Shown piece after piece: positions 14,943 to 31,634 of a stretch of DNA of 64,000 bases. The stretch is from contig NC_135560.1 of assembly GCF_964340395.1 (NCBI RefSeq), forward strand, positions 4,667,998 through 4,731,997, in the 5' to 3' direction. The stretch comes from Glandiceps talaboti. Its lineage: Eukaryota > Hemichordata > Enteropneusta > Spengelidae. Under the pieces are notes generated by a model. It did not search any database, was not told the DNA's origin, and saw only the letters and a list, made by a program, of their open reading frames with translations. The stretch's first letter is position 1. Every line of letters begins with the position of its first letter. The translations under genes and the position numbers were made by a program.

Positions 14943-15339
14943 AATAATATTGTACTTTATTCAGAGTATCGTGGCCACCGGCCTAAGGTATATAAGTCAA
15001 TATATACAAAAAGTGTGAATGTAGAGGTTAACATGTTGTGACAAAAAGCAATGGCACTTACAAAATAAAATCAGTCTATCATACTTTGACGTTTACGGAA
15101 AGCAAAAAATACAAACATTGCTAAATTATTCTGACTAACTATGATAATGATTTATTCTCATCAAAGAATAAAATTTAAAATTATGGGATATACAATTCTC
15201 TCAATTGTTGATATACAGGGCAAAATTTAAATTACCAATATTACAAAAAAATACATTATCTTCTATCTCTAGATACACCGTTTCTCCTTCCCTTTTCTAT
15301 CGCTAAATTTTGAACAGCAGCTCTAAATCTACAAAGAGT
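14943..15339. other. AT-rich spacer
   Basis: Nothing recognisable apart from the likely decayed 3' flank of the LINE fragment that follows on the minus strand. Confidence 0.4.
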
Positions 15340-15790
15340 TGTTTGAAATATCATCTTATCGATATTTGACAGATAACTTTCTTATTGCAGAAGAGATTTG
15401 AAATGTTTGTATATGTGTCAAGCTTTGGACTTCTGAGAAACCATTGGCCCAACCCTGACCATCTATATTACATCTCTGCTTGAAGAGATATAAAAATAAA
15501 CATTTGTCTCCCATCCCCTGGATAATCCATATCTCCCCAAACCCCTTGAGAGAAAAACGCCCAAGTTCCCGAGTAACAACGAAATTGGATGTGTTATTGT
15601 ACAGACGCAAAACGTAACGGCAAAATTTGTACTGCACTCACTCAATATCAAGAGCTGTGTGACGTGAACGCCCCAAATTTCAAATCCATTTAGAAGGATG
15701 GGAATGATTTTCGCATCAAACACTGTCATAAAAACACTGATCGCCATTTCTCCAAATCTACTCGCATATGATTTCAAATTAAAATAAACT
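15340..15790 (-). pseudogene. Degenerate LINE fragment, minus strand
   Basis: Two overlapping minus-strand frames together read as one retrotransposon segment: SVFMTVFDAKIIPILLNGFE followed by IWG, then KFCRYVLRLYNNTSNFVVTR and ELGRF. This is the block after the reverse transcriptase domain in many non-LTR elements (usually KxFDxKIxPILLYGxEIWG). Frameshifts separate the pieces. Confidence 0.7.
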
Positions 15791-16092
15791 TTACACTGGC
15801 ATATGGGAAGCCGTTCAGGCCAAAAGTATTTTGTTATTTTAGCTTTCGTATTTTATATTTTTCGTACTTACAAACTAATTTTAACCGTTTATGTACTTTT
15901 ATTCCATTTTCACATTATTTTAATTGAAACAAGTTTTCATTTATTTGAGAATATTGTTTTATTTTTCGTCAAACCAGAATTTTTTTAAGGATTATATAAT
16001 TGAAAGTCAAAATATATTTTTTGTTAAAGTTATTTTATTTTATTTTTTTTTTTGATTTAAAAAAAAAATTGAACTTTTTTTTTCTCTGTACT

Positions 16093-16445
16093 TTATTTTT
16101 TTTTGGGGGGGGGCGAGTCTGCTGACAGACGCCGGTCACGAGCACTTTTGAAGATTTCCAGGCTTGTGGACTGGCGTATATCTTGTGGTAGGTCATTCCA
16201 AAGCTTTGGAGCACAGATTGTAAAGGCGCGACCGACATAGGTTTTGTTGTTAAATGTACGCTGGACTAATAGGCTTTTTTTAGCTGATCGAGGGGAGCTG
16301 ATCGAACGATCGCATGGAAATGAACCAGCATTACCTTCCAATTCATGTTGTTCTGTATGGACCACCATATCTCTAAGGTTGGTATCCCGACGCCAAGCTG
16401 TTAAAGGTGCTTCAGGAAATAATGAATTGATAACCCTATTAGAAC
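16093..16445 (-). pseudogene. Retroelement protein end, possibly chimeric
   Basis: One minus-strand frame, extended upstream, reads AWRRDTNLRDMVVHTEQHEL then FPCDRSIS and, without a break, TYVGRAFTICAPKLWNDLPQ and SLEIFKSARDRRL. The second half is the common LINE C-terminus (GDRAFSxAAPKLWNxLPxxIR). The first half resembles the RRxxNLRDxLVxxK segment found near the end of other retroelement proteins, Penelope-like ones among them. The join may be chance or a real fusion. Confidence 0.55.
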
Positions 16446-16455
16446 GTAAGATATT

Positions 16456-16512
16456 AAAATGCTTGTATATTCAATTCAATTTTTTTCAATTGAATTGAAA
16501 ATGCTTGTATAT
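16456..16512. repeat. Hairpin between 15-bp direct repeats
   Basis: AAAATGCTTGTATAT occurs at 16456-16470 and at 16498-16512. Between them lie 27 bases that can fold back (TTCAATTCAA with TTGAATTGAA). Confidence 0.7.
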
Positions 16513-16890
16513 AATAATCAATTGTAATCCATCCCGTACGTGGTAAAATATACCCGTAAATTGATGTACAGTTAGGCAGACTTAAGAACATGTATGTACA
16601 TTGTACATGTCGTATTTGATATTATTTGTATTGTAATATGATGACCTGTTGACTTGTTTCTCCATTTGTAGAGTGACATGTTTTCCTTGTGTTGAATATT
16701 GTCTCGAATGAATGCAAAATTTTGTAAACATGTTAATTATATGAATATTTGGGTAATATACATTCTACATTCATCTAAATTTAGGATTTTACCAAACAAT
16801 GTGTGCAAAGTGGATCAGTGGTTATATAAACAATTACATAGACCATATTATTCTTTGATTTACTTCATCTTTATATCTCTATCCGGAGAA

Positions 16891-23548
<6,658 letters not shown>

Positions 23549-24844
23549 TCACTCATAAAGTAATAAATGATATCTTCATCCACTTTCTGGGAAACATGAA
23601 TATTGCCAAGACCATTTCAATTAGGATACTGATCATGGTACTTTCTTTGAGTAATTCAATGTTAGTTTGTATAAATCACTGAAGATTATTTTATAGGAGT
23701 ATGTATTGCAGCAGCAATGTAAAATTGTTGTACTGATTATTACTTTGCTAATTTTGAATTAAATGAACTTGCAAGTGTACTAGTACAGAATTCAGGACAA
23801 AGTACACATTTGCTTAACTCATCAAATATAGTTCCACAGATCAATAATGTTCACTATTTGTTGTCAGTGTTTCTATGTTTTTAGAATTATGAATATACAG
23901 AGACTGTTAAATAGTAATGTCATCAATGATGTCAATTTTTCCTAAACTGCAAACGCTGTCTTTAAAACAGGAAGCTATATTTTACATAATGTACAGTGAT
24001 TTTCAAAGAGGTTCTGGTGGTGTTGTATCATAAATACATCATATTGAAATTAATATCCACTGCAAGTCAAAAGCAGCGTCAACAAAAAAACAAGTCGAAG
24101 AAAAGTAGACACATGATTATAACAGTCTCGAGTTGGAGAATAAATTCTTGAGCGGAATTGAGAGTCGGCATGTAGCTATTAGTATGTGTCGAAACATGTA
24201 TTCTGTTCAGCAGTTTTCATTGCAAACGTTAGACAGACAGGCAGGCAGTCATCATTCTGCGATAGCTTGAATGTGAACATGAAAATAAGTCTGCTCCAAA
24301 CAAAGTTCACCAAGATTATGTTCAACAGCCAGGTTGCACTTGGACTAATATCCCATTTTGTTCTTGAACGAGCAACATTCACTTGATTTAGCCAAGCCAT
24401 TTTCATACATTCTTGCCCCAAACATATTGCAATGGTATATTTTAGTTGTGCAAATCGTCCTGTGTTACCAATAAATACTGAAACTGCACGAAATGTGACT
24501 ACTTTCCCATATGAATGTCTGCCATCTTTTTTTGTTTTTCATGTCCAACATTCTAAAAGTGCCTGCAGTTGGCAAAACGTGATTTTCTTGAATGAAATTG
24601 ATGTGACAAATCTGATTCCAAGACCAGAAGACACTAGTTGCATGGAGATTTTGAAAAAAAAGATAACTAACGGGGAGTAACTGAGAAAAATAACCTGACA
24701 ACTAATCGAAAAGCTGCACCAAATATAATGACGGACTCATATCTTTGAATCTGAATGTGAATAAAAAAAACATCAGTCGATGCCTGGCCTGTACCTGTGT
24801 TTTTTACCGACGGACTACCCTTTCTGTGTGCATTATCATGAGAA
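23549..24844. other. SLC22 3' flank, no second gene supported
   Basis: AT-rich flank with the likely 3' untranslated region of the transporter gene (AATAAA at 23562 and 24139). A minus-strand frame at 24179-24421, which can be extended towards 24560, has a protein-like composition (NQVNVARSRTKWDISPSA) but no family I recognise. Confidence 0.4.
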
Positions 24845-24934
24845 ATGGAATTTGATAACATATTAAACTCAATTGGAGACTTTGGCAATTTCCAGAAGTC
24901 TCATGTGTTTTTCATATTTCTCGCACTATGTTAA
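24845..24934 (+). pseudogene. Truncated copy of SLC22 exon 1
   Basis: The frame MEFDNILNSIGDFGNFQKSH followed by VFFIFLALC ends at a TAA at 24932. It aligns residue by residue with the start of the SLC22 gene at 16891 (MEYENILHSIGEFGKFQKTQ, then VFFIVFSL). The sequence is preceded by GAGAAATGGAAT in both copies. After about 85 bases the similarity stops, and no further SLC22 exons are seen to the right. It is a broken remnant of a tandem paralogue about 1.3 kb beyond the intact gene. Confidence 0.8.
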
Positions 24935-25055
24935 TATCACACATTCACAAACACATACACACCCACTGATGCTGAAACAAAATCATGTAATGGAAACATT
25001 GACACATGTTATAGACGAAATGTATTAAAGAAATTGACAACAAAATGATATATGT

Positions 25056-25081
25056 TGTATGTATGTATGTATGTATGTATG

Positions 25082-25112
<31 letters not shown>

Positions 25113-25139
25113 GCATGCATGCATGCATGCATGCATGTA

Positions 25140-25183
<44 letters not shown>
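25056..25183. repeat. Compound (GTAT)n/(GCAT)n/(GT)n microsatellite
   Basis: Three consecutive simple runs. Nothing else is found in 24935-25790 apart from AT-rich DNA. Confidence 0.95.
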
Positions 25184-25184
<1 letters not shown>

Positions 25185-25793
25185 TACAGTGGACCCTTAA
25201 CAAACTGTCGGGTCAATCATGACTTATCGATGGTTATAAATAAGAAAGGTATATTACAAGAGTAACCACAGACAAGGTAAACTTCTTTAAAGATTATAAG
25301 TATTTAACATAATTTAAATTGAACTTTATTGATGACTGAAAACAATGGTGCCGATAACAGACTGTGAACCTCAACTATACTAAAGCAATTCTAATCAACA
25401 CTAGTCGTAATATTATGAACGAGTGAAAACATACTGAAAATACAGGTAAATTTTGTAATGAAGTTAAAACTGTTCCTATTACTTTGACAACTCTTCAACC
25501 CATTCTCAGTTAAGGGAAGAAAACAATTCATTCATTTTTACCAAAGTGCACATCATAACATTGACAAGTTTACCTTATCTTACGTTGAAAAATGTATCAA
25601 ACAAGACACCCCTAGAACCATCACTACAAACTATCAAACCTATTCACTATGCATCCTTTGAATCTAAGGCTTTTGATGAAATGTAATATTGCATAGATCT
25701 AATTTGCACATACCTGTAACACTACTAAACCTCACTTCAGTTGTGCTAAAAACATCGTATTTGTCACAAATTTGACAAAATAGATTTGAAATA

Positions 25794-25794
<1 letters not shown>

Positions 25795-25863
<69 letters not shown>
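25795..25863. repeat. (CT)n microsatellite
   Basis: A pure CT run of about 34 units. Confidence 0.95.
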
Positions 25864-25864
<1 letters not shown>

Positions 25865-25911
25865 AAATATGACCCTCCTCTGTCAAAGTATTTCATTTCA
25901 TTTCGTATCAC

Positions 25912-26165
25912 CACCTCCCTGTGGCATAGTAGTTACAACTCAAGATTACTACTCATGAGTTCCTGGGTTCGAATCGTACTAGAGACATGGATTTTCCTGT
26001 ATTAAGATGCACCACTTTGATAGTTTTTAAAGGCATTTACTGTTTCCCACTATTACCAACATTGTGAGTTTGTGTTTGTATTAAATCAATGCAAGTGTAG
26101 TTGGCTGGATGTAGTTGGCTGAGCTGAAGGCTAGAACTCCCAAAGACTAGATGAACCCAGAACTG
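25912..26165 (+). mobile_element. tRNA-derived SINE, second family
   Basis: The head has a box A-like TGGCATAGTAGTTACAAC and a box B-like GGGTTCGAATCGTA. The body holds TAAAGGCATTTACTGTTTCCCAC and, near its end, GGCTGAGCTGAAGGCTAGAACT. The same body occurs inverted at 30430-30590, which confirms a dispersed family. Confidence 0.65.
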
Positions 26166-26502
26166 ACAACCTGAGGACCGAGGTCAACATCTCCACTTCA
26201 CCACATTTATCCAAAATATCTTGCCACGCTGTTCCCCTGTACTACTTTGAGACCCGTTCCTCTCCTCACACCACAACTAACAGTTGATTCACTGAATTTC
26301 ACATATGACATGATATTATTTTTTTACAATGGTGGCAGTGGTGGGATGTGGTAGCAGTAGAATTTGGAACTGTAATTACTGAAGGCGTCGATTCGTAATT
26401 TATGATTGGGATACAAATTGGCCCGTCATTGTCAATGTTCTCTTCTACTTTACTGTCATTTCCAATTTTTCCACTTTTCTCCCGATATGTGGCACCTCAA
26501 AC

Positions 26503-28085
26503 TTAAGCCATTTTGTTCAGGTCACTACGATAAATTTTACAAACACAACACTGGTCTCCAGAGCCAACCAAGCCATCACATTTTCTGTGGAAGACACTCC
26601 CAGTGCTGAAGTCTTCCTCAGCTACTATTGTGCCATCGTCTTTTAAGAATGTAGCACCGCCATGTAGATTTCTTTCTCTACACAGTTCAAGAAATCCTCT
26701 GTTCCCAACACACTTCGTTATATTGCCATCCCTCAGATCAAATAGCAATTTGATACACTCGTCAGCAGATAGTTTTTCTGTGAGCCCAATGACAGACGGA
26801 TCGACATTGTTCTTGCTGACTAATAAGCTCACTGAACCATCCTCACGGAATGTAACTTTCTTCTCCAGCTCTGTCCTACTGTCATTGAATATGAAAACAG
26901 TCACTGAATTATTAGATCTTTCATGAAGAAATGAACAAAGCTTTGCAGTTTGTTCACAGACTTCTAACACTGTCTGATGATTTTCAGGAGAGTCTGGCGG
27001 ACAAATTGAACATGTACTACTATCATGTGGCAAGTACTCCTTCACAGTGATGTTGAGGACACCAGGCTTTCTACGGTTACCGTTTTTCCGCCAACGACTT
27101 AATTTCAAGCGGCAACATTCGCAAATGTATGGTGGTTGAATGTTGGGGTCATCATTGTGTACATCAACCTGAAGACCTTTCAGTATGTCATTTCTCAAAC
27201 TGAACTTTGAAAATGGCTTCCCTTTCTTCTCAAATGTTTTTTTCTCACCACATAGTCTACAGAAATACTGTAACATCTCTGAATGTTGGGTTGACACTGA
27301 AAAAAAAAAATTAAAAAAAAATTAGACAAAAATCCTAGAGTCCAAGCCTTTATCAAGTTCGAGGCATCATAAAAATATAAATAGTGAAGTATTAGCCTGG
27401 TAACATACACTCGGAACAGAACCGGGTTGAAAATAACATGTCTATTCAATTACTAGATGGTATGACACTGATATTAAATCGCCAAGACCTATTAAAGTTT
27501 GCAACAAAAAATATTACAAACAAATATAATTGTGTGCATAATAACATACATACATACCCATACAGCAACCTAAAAATACGCCTTTGGTAATCTTATACTC
27601 ATAAAAATGAAGCTGTGGACTTATTGATGCAATTGTAAGTCCTGGACTTTCATCCCTGGTACCCTACCCATCCCTCCAACTACAACATCAGACCACACAT
27701 GCCATGGGATCCCTGCATTATTGCATATTAATTTAGTCTAGAGGCCTAGTGCATACATTACATGTAGGATGTAGAGAGACATATAAATACAAAATGTCAC
27801 CTGCCCTAGAAAACAAAGCTTAGGGAGATCAGGAACAGCTTTCTCCTTCATTGAAAGCTGTGCAAAAATCATGATTATAACTTCTACAGGTGTACGCATG
27901 TTCCAAAAAAAAACACTTTCAAAATAGGCTGCTGTGTGTCGACGCCGTTCGACAGCATTGCATTTACTGTTTTCTGAACGAGTAACATCTTGGCTTTTAA
28001 AACAGTCTTATTTCATTTCCAGGAAGTTAACGGAAAGTGAAAATATCATTTGATTCTACAAACCTTCAGCTTTTTCTTCATCCAT
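26503..28085 (-). CDS. RAG1 N-terminal-like zinc-binding protein
   Basis: Two exons join cleanly. Exon 1 (28085-28064) is ATG plus MDEEKAE and one base, with donor GAAG|GTTTGT. Exon 2 (27296-26503) starts after a poly-pyrimidine tract and CAG. The split codon gives Val-8; total 271 residues. Zinc ligands in view: FCRLCG (Cys20, Cys23), YICECC (Cys66, Cys68, Cys69), HDSSTCSIC (His98, Cys103, Cys106), and a C-terminal cluster (Cys247, Cys257, Cys258, Cys260) in CCVCKIYR. The order CxxC, about 40 residues with a VDV...D.NIQP step, a second Cys cluster, then H-x4-C-x2-C is the pattern of the zinc-binding region before the RING in RAG1, also known from RAG1-like stand-alone proteins and transposons in invertebrates. 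A ZAD finger is the main alternative. No recombinase core or RING is seen. Function (DNA or protein binding) is inferred only. Confidence 0.75.
27297..28063 (-). other. Intron of the RAG1-like gene
   Basis: A 767-bp intron with donor GTTTGT and acceptor TTTTTTTTTTTCAG. No other exon is seen inside. Confidence 0.7.
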
Positions 28086-28589
28086 GGTTTTCTACAAAGT
28101 TGTTCGTCAAATTGGGAATGTTTGGCCGATTTTTATCGAATAAACGTTAGCATTTACAGCACAGCCTCAGCGTCCATTTTTATTTAAATTGGACAACTCA
28201 GAAATCGTCGGGATTTCAGCCTTTCTGTTCATTTAGCTGTCAATTTCGCCGGTAAAAATGTGAGTTCTAAGCATATTTGTTCTAGCGAGGTGGAATTTTG
28301 ACTGATCTGAAGTCAATTTATGGCATTTTTTTCAGGATATGAAAATTATAATAGTACTCATAGTACTTGATCAGTCTCAACCCTTGTGGGTTATTTCCAT
28401 ATGTGACCATTTCGGGGGGGGGCAGTGTTTGGGTGTTCGTTGGTTTGTTGTCGTTTACTCATGTATGTAACTTCTCATTTGTCAGTTTATTTTGTTTGTT
28501 TGTTTATTTGTTTATTTATTTGTTTGTTTGTTTTTGTTTGTTTACTTGTATGTTTATTTTGTTTTGTTTATATTTGTAATCAGAACTAA

Positions 28590-28742
28590 ATGAGCCTGAG
28601 CACCCTGTGGTCCCACTTCCAGCAGCAGTCGGTACCGTTGAGGCAGATCAATCAAGCGGCCGTGTTTCCTGTGTACACATTGAGTTCCTTTGTGTTCCTT
28701 TGTTTCGAGGGGCGATTATACCGGATTAAAATAGGTGTTTAA
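28590..28742 (+). CDS. Small ORF with distinct codon use, possible first exon
   Basis: A 50-codon frame (MSLSTLWSHFQQQSVPLRQI, ending RLYRIKIGV) follows an acceptor-like ATTTGTAATCAG. Its first 25 codons are GC-rich (CTG, AGC, ACC, CAG), unlike the AT-rich, T/G-simple DNA before it. It starts about 500 bases from the RAG1-like gene and runs the other way, so the two could share a promoter region. A second frame is open over the same stretch. I recognise no family; it may be only the first exon of a longer gene. Confidence 0.3.
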   Translation: MSLSTLWSHFQQQSVPLRQINQAAVFPVYTLSSFVFLCFEGRLYRIKIGV

Positions 28743-29339
28743 GCGGATTAAAATTGGCTGTTTCTCCTCTCAGTATAATTCCTCCAAGGTTTGATAAAGC
28801 GTACCTGCAAGTATTTTCATGACAGTTCCTGTATCATTACCTTATATACCGTAAATCGCTTGTACGGAGTCAACTAGAATACTGTCCACAAGTTTTTAAT
28901 CACAAATAGTCCAACCTAAATTTCCCAAATACCGTTATTTTGGAAACTCTTCTCATGTTAAAAGAACAAGCGTCCATTACGATAATCTTTCTCAGTAATT
29001 TAATATTCAAAGCCTAATGTTTAAACCACTCTTTAACATGTTTAACTCCGTTCCGCAGACTTGTACAGTGCCCTCTATAGTCCAAGAGTGGCTACATGAC
29101 ACTTTGAGTGAGTAGCAATACAGTAACTTGTAACTATTTTAGATAAGATTTTTATGATAGATCTAACGTCTAAGGTCTATTTATCATTCAATCACTTTAT
29201 GCAGTATGGTAATTAACAGTGATATCTTTTCACATCATTTGAGAAATTACGTCATAATTGAAAACTAGTTATTTAAAGTTATTACTTACTGACGTTATAT
29301 TGATGTCAGCACTGATAGAAAGTTTTGTGAGTGGCGTCA
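28743..29339. other. Single-copy-like DNA, no gene seen
   Basis: No motif, long frame or repeat could be supported here. Confidence 0.4.
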
Positions 29340-29795
29340 TCCTACCATGTTCCACCAACTGTATCTCATAGCCTGTCTCAACCTACTACAATATTCCACC
29401 AACTGTATCTCTTAGCCTGTCTCAACCTACTACAATGTTCCACCAACTGTATCTCTTAGGCTGTCTCAACCTACTACAATATCCCACCAACTGTATCCCA
29501 TAACCTGTCTCAACCTACTACAATATTCCACCAACTGTATCTCTTAGCCTGTCTCAACCCACTACAATATTCCACCAACTGTATCTCTTAGCCTATCTCA
29601 AGTTGTGCTACAACTACCTACTACAATGTTCCACCAACTGTATCTCAGCCTGTCTCAAGCTGTGCTACAACTACCTACTACAATGTTCCACCAACTGTAG
29701 CTCTTAGCATGTCTTAAGCTGTGCTAAAACTATCTACTACAATGTTCCACCAACTGTATCTCTTACCCTGTCTCAAGCTGCTACAACTACCTACT
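29340..29795. repeat. 44-bp minisatellite with a 15-bp expanded form
   Basis: About nine copies of a unit starting CCACCAACTGTATCTCTTAG and ending CTACTACAATGTT. The first copies are 44 bases long. From about 29590 the unit is lengthened by a GTGCTACAACTAC insertion, giving about 59 bases, so the array evolved from short to long units along its length. Confidence 0.9.
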
Positions 29796-30429
29796 AGCAA
29801 CATGTTTCGCTATTGATCACAGTGTAATCGTTCACTCCCTGATGTTTAATTAGTGTACATTTCACCTGTGGAGTTCCTTCCATGGACCACTACACTTTTG
29901 AAGTGGCTTGTTTTAATTCTACATTTTTACGTAGGAATTCAATTTTATCAATATCTTGCAAAACGCTGACATCTTTTCCAGTCCAATAATTTTAGAAAAA
30001 ATGTCCTAAATGAAATAGTTGATTTGTGAATGTAATGGAAATTTGGTAATTTTATCTTTGTTTTTCAGAATTTTTTGTAAATATTAATCTTTTCCAATTT
30101 CTGAGTGCCTGTAAATGGAGTAATCCTGTAGACATCCCAAATTAATAAAGACATATTAAATACATACTTTCAAATTGATGTGCACTCATAAAATCCCTTC
30201 AAGGAGATATTTATTTACTTTTTAAAATGATATTTCTTCAGAACACTGTTGTCTATAGATGGGAAACTGTACATAGAGCAAAAAAAGGTACTGGAGGATT
30301 CAATGATCTTCAATATGGCAGCCATATTGATTGATTTCAACTGTATGTTAAGATATTGGGGATAATGACTAATGTTCTGGAGTAGAGATAATGTTGACGC
30401 AGTCATGACAATGTAGGGAATGTGCCCAT

Positions 30430-30590
30430 TTAGTCTTTGGCAGTTTTAGCCTGCCCTCAGCTCAGTCAATTAGATCCAAACACGAGTATTGATTAATGCA
30501 CTGTCATCACAAATATTTCCATAGTAGTGGGAAACAATGATTTGCCTTTAAAACTGTCAATGTGGTGGCAGTGAGTGGTTGGATCAAGTC
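30430..30590 (-). mobile_element. SINE body, inverted partial copy
   Basis: On the minus strand it reads CACATTGACAGTTTTAAAGG, then TGTTTCCCACTA, and ends with TGAGCTGAGGGCAGGCTAAAAC, matching the body of the element at 25912-26165. The tRNA-like head is missing. Confidence 0.6.
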
Positions 30591-31630
30591 CTAATCACCG
30601 AGTTTGGGCCATGAGTTCTTTTTCATATCTAACAGCATTTTAACTTATGTTTTTAAAATATTTTAATAGAAGGGTCACTATTAGATGTGGGCATAGGCAT
30701 TTGAAAAATGTCCCTACATTACATCTCCAAGGTTATAATGCATATTATGAACTTTTACAAATATTTAGTCCCCATTCGGCCATAATTTATCAGTTGCAAA
30801 ACAAAGTGATGTGCATGTGACTCACATAGTATAATACCTTTGTGTCAAGTTTGGTTGAAATCAATTAGTGCATATCAGACTTATGAGGGTGAACGCATTG
30901 ATGGACATGCATATGTCAGCCAATGTAATAGCCTCCTCCAGCTGGTGCTCTTTGGGGACTGAAAAGATGCTACGGTGACTATATTACAAGTGCAGCACCC
31001 ATACATTTGACAAGATTAAGGTGGACATAAACAAAAAGTATTTTTGTTGTAGTTTATTACATATACATGTATACACATTATGCATGATAGTGTTGTCTTA
31101 GTGATGAAACCACATTGTGATGATGATAGTGTCAACTCAAGAGTCTTAATTTACCACATACACATGGAGGCCACACTGAATCAAAAGTTGTATATGATTC
31201 ATCCATACACTGTATTGTGTGAGTAATCATATCAGTGTCCATTCATAGATTGACTAGATCAAGTTAAGCTATGGACATTGATATGAAATGTCACAATATA
31301 TACAATTATTATAATACTATTAATAGCTTAGTTTGTGTCTTTCTAAACTTGTCAAAAGTGATCTCACCAAAATAATATCTGATGCCTTTACTTACACCCA
31401 TGGGCTTCACACACAAACATACATCACTGATAAGCTGCAACCATATTGTTTTAATATCAGACTTTTCTAAAATACTCTACATGCAAGTACAATCCATACA
31501 AAAGTGGTTACATTACCATTTCTATAACAACAGGGGTTACTAAGGCATTGCTAACCCAAACTTGGCCCCGCACTAAAAACCACAGATAAAAAATATTTTA
31601 AAACTCTGGAAAAGCATAGGCATATATCGT
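30591..31630. other. Spacer, no gene seen
   Basis: AT-rich DNA without a supportable exon. It includes phrases such as TGTGTCAAGTTTGGTTGAAAT near 30840 that look like mobile-element debris. Confidence 0.4.
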
Positions 31631-31634
31631 AATT

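Noticed and set aside
16699-16890. Upstream extension of the SLC22 protein
   Set aside because: The frame is open, but the family start matches Met at 16891 and the upstream residues show no SLC22 similarity.
26603-26926. 107-codon plus frame
   Set aside because: Antisense shadow of the RAG1-like coding exon.
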